Shown: in pieces, positions 6,143-10,790 of the stretch | Position numbering within the stretch: position 1 is the stretch's first letter | Layout: each line of letters starts with the position of its first letter | Assembly (NCBI GenBank): GCA_031264545.1 | Contig: JAISDV010000149.1 | Coordinates: forward strand, 1-10,790 | Direction: 5' to 3' | DNA: 10,790 nucleotides | Source of the DNA: Oscillospiraceae bacterium | GTDB lineage: Bacteria; Bacillota; Clostridia; Oscillospirales; Oscillospiraceae | Notes under the pieces: model-generated | The model's database searches: none | What the model was told of the DNA's origin: nothing | The model's input: only the letters and a program-made list of their open reading frames with translations | Position numbers and translations under genes: made by a program

Positions 6143-7135
6143 TCAGCCTCTCCGCTCTTTGACACGGTAGCGGATAACGCGGTCGTCCGACGCGATAATG
6201 CGTCCCTGTTTTTCAAGCCGTCTCAAATGGCTCTGGCATTCGCCGACGGCAAACCATTTCTGGTTAATCGGGAAGTCCTCCCAGGAATTGCAGCGGATGC
6301 TCCAGGTCATTTTGCCGGCAATATCATAGGCCGAAAAACCGGGATTTTCCTTAACGATGCTGAAGCATTCGGCCAGGCGCTGCTCGTGGTGGGCCAGCAG
6401 GGCCTTGATCCTCGCGCGATAATCTCCCGGCTCACGATGGCCCGGCAGGGCGATTTTAACGTCATAGCGGGCGGTTTTCCGCAGGCTGTCGAGGTAGTCG
6501 CCCAGGGAATCGTCGGCATTTACCCAATTGGTAATGTTGGGCGTGATGTCAAAAAGAACATGATCCCCGGTGAACATCAGCTTTTCGCTTTCGATCCGGA
6601 AGCACATATGCGCCGGCGTGTGCCCCGGCGTTTCTACGGCTTCGAGCGTGTAATCGCCGCATACGAAGCTGTCGCCCGCATCGATGGGCAAATAGGCGCT
6701 GAAACCGATATCCGGCGACATGCTGCGGGAAGCGGCGTCCTGAACGGATTCTGCGACGGCTTCGGCGGAAAAGCCCTGCCGCAGAAGGCCGGCGGCGTCC
6801 GCCGCCCAGAGGTCGATCCGCGTCTGGCCGTAGAGCCACGGAATTTCTCCCCGGCCAATATACACGCGGGTTCCGGGCACGGCGATCTCCGGGGCAAGAC
6901 CCGTGTGATCGGAATGGAGGTGGGTGAGCAGGACATCCGTCTCAGCCATATTCACGTCCAGTTCCTCGAGCCCGGCGAGCAGGCAGGCCCTGCAGTCGGG
7001 ATGATTGAAGCCCGTATCGATCAGCAGGCCGCGCCCGCCGGGATTTCGGATATAGTAGCTGTTAAGGAGCTTCAGCGGACTATTCGGAAGCCTGACCTTT
7101 ATTCTGTAGATATTCCTCAAGATTGCTTCTGCCAT
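6143..7135 (-). CDS. MBL-fold metallo-hydrolase
   Basis: Cytoplasmic metallo-beta-lactamase-superfamily hydrolase of 330 residues; no signal peptide. The dinuclear metal motif THLHSDHTG gives His72, His74, Asp76 and His77, with further ligands His172 (ETPGHTPAH), Asp191 (FTGDHVLF) and His233 (LPGHREP), so the active site looks intact. Residues about 245-330 form a C-terminal extension resembling the winged-helix-like tail of LACTB2/glyoxalase-II-like relatives (SHLRRLEKQGRI). Substrate cannot be told; thioesterase, lactonase or phosphodiesterase roles are all known in the superfamily. The ATG at 7135 (minus strand) follows AGGGAG (complement of 7142-7147) by 6 bases. Longer in-frame reading upstream runs through a repeat element and is rejected. 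The gene stands alone, convergent with the SpoIIQ-like gene and divergent from the signalling operon. Confidence 0.93.
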   Translation of the reverse strand: MAEAILRNIYRIKVRLPNSPLKLLNSYYIRNPGGRGLLIDTGFNHPDCRACLLAGLEELDVNMAETDVLLTHLHSDHTGLAPEIAVPGTRVYIGRGEIPWLYGQTRIDLWAADAAGLLRQGFSAEAVAESVQDAASRSMSPDIGFSAYLPIDAGDSFVCGDYTLEAVETPGHTPAHMCFRIESEKLMFTGDHVLFDITPNITNWVNADDSLGDYLDSLRKTARYDVKIALPGHREPGDYRARIKALLAHHEQRLAECFSIVKENPGFSAYDIAGKMTWSIRCNSWEDFPINQKWFAVGECQSHLRRLEKQGRIIASDDRVIRYRVKERRG

Positions 7136-7170
7136 GTTTATCTCCCTTGAAATGCCGTCGCAAAATTTTG

Positions 7171-7268
7171 GGGTTGTTTGAAAAATCGGCGTGCGTGGCC
7201 GACGGGCTGTATTTTTTGCTATGCGAGTCGATTTTTCAACGGGCACGATCGATTTTTCAAACAAGCCC
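7171..7268. repeat. 98-bp element with long terminal inverted repeats (MITE-like)
   Basis: TTGTTTGAAAAATCG at 7174-7188 is perfectly inverted at 7250-7264, and with one bulged G the match extends to GGG (7171-7173) and CCC (7266-7268). A further copy of TCGATTTTTCAA lies at 7228-7239, 21 bases from the copy at 7249-7260. No protein is encoded. It lies in the likely 5' leader of the MBL-fold gene. A small non-autonomous mobile element is one reading; paired operator sites two helical turns apart is the other. No clear target-site duplication was seen. Confidence 0.55.
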
Positions 7269-7285
7269 TAATACAACATTCGCAG

Positions 7286-7312
7286 ATTATCCTATTTTTC
7301 GGTGATAGTCAA
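7286..7312 (-). promoter_or_regulatory. Possible sigma-A promoter for the MBL-fold gene
   Basis: On the minus strand TTGACT (complement of 7307-7312) is followed after 15 bases by GATAAT (complement of 7286-7291). Each box matches five of six consensus positions, but the spacer is two bases short of ideal. Transcripts from here would carry the whole inverted-repeat element in a leader of about 140 bases. Confidence 0.35.
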
Positions 7313-7454
7313 GCCTGTGGAGAGATAAGTCCGAATTAATTGCAAGGGCACAGGCCAAAGGGCGTATTTGAGCGCCTTCCCGGCAATGACCATTTGCCGG
7401 ATCTCTGAAATGCCTTCGTATTGCACATTCAAATGCGCTGTTTATAAAACCTAC
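7313..7454. other. Non-coding intergenic stretch with small inverted repeats
   Basis: No gene is recognised between the divergent MBL and HTH genes. Visible structures are GCCTGTG (7313-7319) inverted as CACAGGC (7349-7355), and a perfect CCGGCAA/TTGCCGG stem (7380-7386 with 7394-7400) with a seven-base loop and no U tract. They could be regulator sites or remnants; nothing in the sequence decides this. Confidence 0.4.
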
Positions 7455-7483
7455 TTGAAAGCTTCCGCACCTTGAAGTATGAT
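7455..7483 (+). promoter_or_regulatory. Sigma-A promoter for the HTH-kinase-regulator operon
   Basis: TTGAAA at 7455-7460 and TATGAT at 7478-7483 are separated by exactly 17 bases, each matching five of six consensus positions. Initiation is expected near 7490, giving a leader of about 26 bases before the HTH gene at 7516. CTTGAA is repeated at 7454 and 7471, overlapping both sides of the spacer, and might be an operator. Confidence 0.65.
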
Positions 7484-7515
7484 ATGACCATATATTTCTG
7501 TTGCGAGGAGTTATA

Positions 7516-7713
7516 ATGGATTATATAACTGTAAAGGAAGCGGCTGAAAAATGGGGCATTGCAGGCAGGGCGATTACTTATCATATTGCAGGCGGACGCA
7601 TACACGGAACGATTAAAAAAGGAAATCTGTGGCTCATTCCCGCGTCTGCTTCAAAGCCGGAGGATTTGCGGAAAAACGGCTGCCGCCATTCCGTAAAGGA
7701 TGGCGGAGAATGA
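7516..7713 (+). CDS. Small helix-turn-helix DNA-binding protein (excisionase/MerR-like)
   Basis: A 65-residue protein beginning MDYITVKEAAEKWGIAGRAI. It reads as the compact winged HTH found in excisionase-like and MerR-type N-terminal domains: helix 1-turn-helix 2 over about residues 5-28, then a wing with GTIKKGNLWLIP (about 31-42) and the usual ASKPED continuation. There is no effector or dimerisation domain. GAGGAG (7505-7510) supports the ATG at 7516 over an in-frame TTG at 7501. Its stop overlaps the kinase start as ATGA (7710-7713), so it should be translationally coupled to the kinase, and it is first behind a good promoter. A transcription co-regulator or autoregulator of the two-component system is a reasonable inference. 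No integrase is nearby, so a true excisionase role is unlikely. Confidence 0.85.
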   Translation: MDYITVKEAAEKWGIAGRAITYHIAGGRIHGTIKKGNLWLIPASASKPEDLRKNGCRHSVKDGGE

Positions 7714-9692
7714 AAAAATCTATCATAATCACCGTGAGCTTACTCCTGATATGCGGCGTGGCTTATTATTTCAGTTCCTTTCCCTTCGATACATTAGGCA
7801 TAGCCGCCGCAGACGGCACAGCGGATTTGCAGGCTGCCGTTTCCGGCGGACAGATCGTTGCGGTAACGTCCGGCTGGAGAAGCTACCCAGGCAAGCTCTA
7901 CGCGCCGGAGGATTTTGCGGCGGGAACGGTTTCGGCTCCCGTACAATGGGAAAACAAATACGGCGAAGGCGAATCTGTCGGAAGCCACCGCATGATTCTT
8001 CTGTTGCCGGCGGGCGAAACGACGGCGATCCGCTTTCGTTCCGTTGATTACGCGACCAAAGTGTATATCAATGGGGCATTTGCCGGAGAGGTCGGAACAG
8101 TCGGCGCGACAAAGGAAGAAACCACGCCTCGTGTGAGCGACTGTTATTTTGTCGTCACGCCGGAAACTGCCGAAACCGAAATCATCATACAATATGCGAA
8201 TTTTCACCACCGCAGGGGCGGTTATCCGCCGGAACTGACCGTCGGCGCCCCCGCGGCGCTTACGCGGCTGTCACAAAAAGATACCGGTGCACAGGTCATG
8301 GTTGCGGGCCTGCTGTTCACCGCGTTTTTATACCACCTTGCCATGTTCCTGCTCTATGGCGAACGCAGGACATTTCTTTACTTCGCGATGTGCTGTCTAA
8401 CCTTCGCAATCCGGGCAATGCTGCCGCTTTTCATCGTTTTCATACCGGATTACAACTGGCCGCTGATGATACGGATTGAGTACATCGATATGTTTTCGGG
8501 GGCGGCGCTGTTCATACTGTTTTCCCGTAACATGTTCCCGGAGCTTTTCTCAAAGCGCATCCTTTGGACGGGCGCGGCGGTGCTGGCGGCTTATAACATT
8601 ATCGTTATTTTCACGGCTCCGGCGTTATTCTCACGGCTGCTGGTCATCATACAGCCGTTATGCCTGATTATTGTAGGCTATATCACCGTAAGGCTTGGGC
8701 TTGCTTTAAGAAAAGGCGGCTTGACTGTTTTCCTCGCCTTTGCGGGTATTGCCCTGTTCCTTGTCGCAGCGGTCAACGATGTGCTGTACCTGAACAAATT
8801 GCCGAACGTGGGCGAAAACCTCATGCCGGTGAGTATTTCGGTTATGACACTGGCCTATATGATGATTTTGTCCATAGAGTTTGCCGAAAACGAGCGACGG
8901 CTCGAAGCGGAAGCCGGGCGGCTGTCAATGGAAATGGCTATGAAGGAGCAGGCACTCGCCGCTGATAACGCCGCGCTGGACAGGCTTAGCCGTATGAAAA
9001 CAGAACTGATCACCACTGTCAGCCATGAAACCAAAACGCCTCTTGCCGTATTGTCCGTCTACGCGGAGCTCATTGCGAAGGAGCTTCGGCGCAAAGGCGT
9101 GGACGAACAGGCAGCAAAAGATTTAGACACCATCATGGAAGAAACGCAGCGCATTTCACGGCTGATGGACGAACTGCAGGACCATATTCGAAAGCAGGAC
9201 GGCCGCCTTCTCAAAACGCGATTGGACCTTAACGAACTGATAAACGGCGTGGTGCGGCTGTACACGCCGATCATGGCGCGGAAAAACAATAAGCTGACCA
9301 TTCACATTTTCGGTGATTTACCCGACAGTTACGCCTGTTCCGGCGAGATTACCCAAGTTCTTTTTAATCTTTTACAAAACGCGCACAATCACTCGGAAAG
9401 CGGCAAGATAGATATTGCCGCCGCGCCGGAGAAAGACGGTATCGTCGTGACGGTTTCCGACACGGGCGGAGGCATACCGCCGGAGCTTTTGCCGCATTTG
9501 TTTGAGCGCGGCGAAAGCGGGGACGAGAACGGCACGGGTTTGGGATTGTATATCTGCAAGGAAATAATTGACCGGCATGGCGGCGTGATCGATATAGAGA
9601 GCGAACCGGGCAGAGGAACAGCCGTAAGGTTTACGCTGCCGGCCTGGAAGGAGGAAACGGATATTGGGCAAGAAAACAGTCCTGCTGGTTGA
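7710..9692 (+). CDS. 7TMR-DISM sensor histidine kinase
   Basis: Membrane sensor kinase of 660 residues. Order: N-terminal membrane segment (about 4-22); extracytoplasmic beta-rich domain (about 35-190, including a jelly-roll-like GWRSYPGKLY and SVDYATKVYINGAF) as in 7TMR-DISM receptors; about seven membrane segments (about 193-388); a coiled-coil stretch (390-430); then the kinase core. The phosphoacceptor is His439 in VSHETKTPL, the N box is NLLQNAHNH (553-561), the G1 box is DTGGGIP (584-590) and the G2 box is GTGLGLYICKEI (608-619), so catalysis should be intact. The extracytoplasmic domain suggests carbohydrate or small-molecule sensing; the ligand is unknown. The ATG at 7710 overlaps the HTH stop and follows a purine-rich GGCGGAGA. 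The last 29 bases overlap the response-regulator gene, its likely partner. An in-frame ATG at 7629 inside the HTH gene is rejected. Confidence 0.93.
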   Translation: MKKSIIITVSLLLICGVAYYFSSFPFDTLGIAAADGTADLQAAVSGGQIVAVTSGWRSYPGKLYAPEDFAAGTVSAPVQWENKYGEGESVGSHRMILLLPAGETTAIRFRSVDYATKVYINGAFAGEVGTVGATKEETTPRVSDCYFVVTPETAETEIIIQYANFHHRRGGYPPELTVGAPAALTRLSQKDTGAQVMVAGLLFTAFLYHLAMFLLYGERRTFLYFAMCCLTFAIRAMLPLFIVFIPDYNWPLMIRIEYIDMFSGAALFILFSRNMFPELFSKRILWTGAAVLAAYNIIVIFTAPALFSRLLVIIQPLCLIIVGYITVRLGLALRKGGLTVFLAFAGIALFLVAAVNDVLYLNKLPNVGENLMPVSISVMTLAYMMILSIEFAENERRLEAEAGRLSMEMAMKEQALAADNAALDRLSRMKTELITTVSHETKTPLAVLSVYAELIAKELRRKGVDEQAAKDLDTIMEETQRISRLMDELQDHIRKQDGRLLKTRLDLNELINGVVRLYTPIMARKNNKLTIHIFGDLPDSYACSGEITQVLFNLLQNAHNHSESGKIDIAAAPEKDGIVVTVSDTGGGIPPELLPHLFERGESGDENGTGLGLYICKEIIDRHGGVIDIESEPGRGTAVRFTLPAWKEETDIGQENSPAG

Positions 9693-10344
9693 GGACAACG
9701 TGAAGCTCTGCGAGGGCAACCGCCGCGCTCTTGAGAGCGAAGGATATGAGGTTTACACGGCGCTGACGCTCAAGCAGGCGCGAGAGCATCTTTCACGGAT
9801 TGAACCGGATGTGATATTGCTCGACGTTGTTCTGCCGGACGGCGACGGGATGGATTTCTGTACCGAAATATCAAATAACACTGAGGCGTATGTCATATTC
9901 CTCACTTCCCGCTCGGAACACGCTGAAATGCTGCGCGGCCTGGCCTTGGGCGGCGACGATTATATTACCAAACCTTTCAGGCTGGACGAGCTGCTGCACC
10001 GCGTGGCGGCGGTCGTACGGCGGCGCGGCAAGGAAACCGTCTTGGTGCAGACGATTCAAAAGGGCAGCCTGACGCTGGATATTATCGCGGGGCAGGCGTT
10101 CATCAACGGCATGGATTTAACGCTTTCTCAGAAAGAGTTTGCCGTTTTACTCTACCTGACGCAAAATGAGGGGAAAACTCTGAGCGCGGAAAACATTTAT
10201 AAAAAAGTATGGGGACAGCCGATGGCCGGCGACAAAAACGCCGTGCAGATGTCAGTTTCCCGTTTACGAAAAAAGATAGAACCCGCAGGCTATGATATTT
10301 TCGTCACGCGCGGGATAGGCTATTTCTTTGGAGGCCGGACCTAA
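9664..10344 (+). CDS. OmpR/PhoB-family response regulator
   Basis: DNA-binding partner of the upstream kinase, 226 residues. The receiver domain (1-118) has the acidic pair Glu10/Asp11, the phosphoacceptor Asp54 in ILLDVVLPDGDG, Thr81 in FLTSR and Lys103 in DDYITKPF. The C-terminal winged helix (about 130-225) shows LTLSQKEFAVLLYL, VWGQPMAGDKNAVQMSVSRLRKKIE and TRGIGYFF. The start is a TTG at 9664, supported by AAGGAGG (9648-9654) 9 bases upstream; later starts would remove the acidic pair. The gene begins inside the kinase coding sequence (29-bp overlap), so production should be coupled. It is the last gene of the operon. Targets are unknown; the secreted-protein gene 128 bp downstream and its own operon are candidates. 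Confidence 0.95.
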   Translation: MGKKTVLLVEDNVKLCEGNRRALESEGYEVYTALTLKQAREHLSRIEPDVILLDVVLPDGDGMDFCTEISNNTEAYVIFLTSRSEHAEMLRGLALGGDDYITKPFRLDELLHRVAAVVRRRGKETVLVQTIQKGSLTLDIIAGQAFINGMDLTLSQKEFAVLLYLTQNEGKTLSAENIYKKVWGQPMAGDKNAVQMSVSRLRKKIEPAGYDIFVTRGIGYFFGGRT

Positions 10345-10349
10345 CAATA

Positions 10350-10389
10350 TTGACAGGTTCGCTATTTTCGTCGGAAAATTTAGTATAAT
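10350..10389 (+). promoter_or_regulatory. Candidate promoter/operator region for the secreted-protein gene
   Basis: A perfect TATAAT lies at 10384-10389 and a perfect TTGACA at 10350-10355, but 28 bases separate them, too many for one ordinary sigma-A promoter. The bases 17-18 upstream of TATAAT are not -35-like. The spacer holds an inverted pair ATTTTC/GAAAAT (10364-10369 with 10374-10379). A weak promoter requiring an activator, such as the neighbouring response regulator, would fit; this is inference. Confidence 0.4.
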
Positions 10390-10405
10390 TGCGATGGACA
10401 TCAAT

Positions 10406-10431
10406 AAAGACTCGCCTGTGGGCGGGTCTTT
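10406..10431 (+). terminator. Terminator-like hairpin between the regulator and the secreted-protein gene
   Basis: AAAGACTCGCC (10406-10416) pairs with GGCGGGTCTTT (10421-10431), one G-U pair, closing a TGTG loop. The only U run is inside the 3' arm, so termination may be partial. It lies 61 bases after the response-regulator stop and downstream of TATAAT, so it could end the signalling operon or act as a leader attenuator for the next gene. Confidence 0.6.
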
Positions 10432-10472
10432 CGCCGTTCAGAGATAATAATTAACACAAGGAGGAAATGCAA

Positions 10473-10790
10473 ATGTCAAAGACGTCAAAACACATCAGGA
10501 AAGGATTATCGCTGCTGCTTACCTTCGCGATGCTCGCGGCGCTGATGCCGGCGATCGCAAGCCCCGCTCTGGCGGCGGAACCCGGCGCGGACAATCTCAG
10601 CTCGGTGTCGGAATCCACCTTTGCCGACTGGGGGCTGAGCACGGACACGACCGAGGTGACGAACCAGATTAAAAACGGCTCGGCGCCGACCCAGGAGACC
10701 CCGTTCTCCCTCGGCACGATACCCGAGCTGGCGGTGCGCACAAGCTTATCGCAATACAGCATCTATGACTTCACCGACTCCGCGCCGCAA
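10473..10790 (+). CDS. Secreted protein with signal peptide, N-terminal fragment
   Basis: An open frame of 106 codons runs off the window end without a stop. The N terminus is a textbook Sec signal peptide: a basic n-region (MSKTSKHIRKG), a hydrophobic core of about 18 residues (LSLLLTFAMLAALMPAIA), then SPALA-A-E, suggesting cleavage near residue 34-35. The visible mature part is Asp/Ser/Thr-rich and low in cysteine; no domain was recognised, so function is unknown. AAGGAGG (10458-10464) favours the ATG at 10473 (8-base spacing) over an in-frame ATG at 10467 (2-base spacing). The alanine-rich signal and position suggest the start of a large exported surface protein. It follows a two-component operon and may be its target. 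Confidence 0.85.
   Translation, partial: MSKTSKHIRKGLSLLLTFAMLAALMPAIASPALAAEPGADNLSSVSESTFADWGLSTDTTEVTNQIKNGSAPTQETPFSLGTIPELAVRTSLSQYSIYDFTDSAPQ

Noticed and set aside
6227..7150. 307-codon plus-strand open frame opposite the MBL-fold gene
   Set aside because: The minus strand carries a complete metal-binding MBL protein with an RBS; the plus frame has no recognisable domain.
7136..7264. 43-codon N-terminal extension of the MBL-fold protein
   Set aside because: It translates the inverted-repeat element and basic low-complexity sequence; the ATG at 7135 has a good AGGGAG and begins at the conserved fold.
7380..7400. CCGGCAA/TTGCCGG hairpin as a terminator or riboswitch element
   Set aside because: No U tract follows and no known riboswitch core was recognised; kept only as part of the intergenic description.
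7629..7709. 27-codon N-terminal extension of the histidine kinase
   Set aside because: It overlaps the HTH gene in another frame, has no RBS, and would place an arginine-rich segment before a normal membrane signal.
10350..10378. TTGACA at 10350 as a standard -35 with a -10 at normal spacing
   Set aside because: The bases 17 positions downstream (GGAAAA) do not resemble a -10 box; the nearest TATAAT is 28 bases away.

Overview
The window looks like chromosome from a GC-rich, endospore-forming member of the Clostridia, probably an Oscillospiraceae/Ruminococcaceae-type anaerobe. This is an inference. It rests on strong AGGAGG-type ribosome binding sites, a pgk-tpiA-gpmI-eno glycolytic cluster that uses the cofactor-independent phosphoglycerate mutase, a SpoIIQ-like sporulation protein, and a 7TMR-DISM histidine kinase of a type common in this group. 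No rRNA, tRNA, CRISPR array, transposase or phage gene was seen.

Layout. (1) 44-5040, plus strand: pgk, tpiA, gpmI and eno, the lower glycolytic enzymes from 1,3-bisphosphoglycerate to phosphoenolpyruvate plus triose-phosphate isomerase. Gaps are 33-93 bp and each gene has its own RBS, so this is very likely one operon whose promoter (and perhaps gapA) lies before the window. (2) 5041-5171: a compact control region with two hairpins and a close match to a forespore sigma-F promoter. The promoter is embedded in what looks like the eno terminator. (3) 5172-5918: a membrane-anchored M23/LytM protein of SpoIIQ type in which one zinc-ligand histidine is cysteine. (4) 5919-6142: a dense cluster of perfect palindromes between convergent genes, including terminators for both sides. 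(5) 6143-7135, minus strand: an MBL-fold hydrolase, with a 98-bp element bearing long terminal inverted repeats in its upstream region. (6) 7269-7515: an intergenic region ending in a good sigma-A promoter. (7) 7516-10344, plus strand: a tightly coupled three-gene signalling operon of a small excisionase/MerR-like HTH protein, a 7TMR-DISM sensor histidine kinase and an OmpR-family response regulator (TTG start inside the kinase gene). (8) 10345-10790: a leader with TATAAT and a hairpin, then the 5' end of a secreted protein that runs off the window.

How they fit together. The glycolytic block is housekeeping. The SpoIIQ-like gene appears to be separately switched on in the forespore. The HTH-kinase-regulator operon probably senses an extracytoplasmic ligand, and the secreted protein immediately downstream is a reasonable but unproven target. 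The strongest leads are the promoter-in-terminator arrangement before the SpoIIQ-like gene, its altered active site, the palindrome-rich intergenic elements, and the three-component signalling operon with its secreted neighbour.
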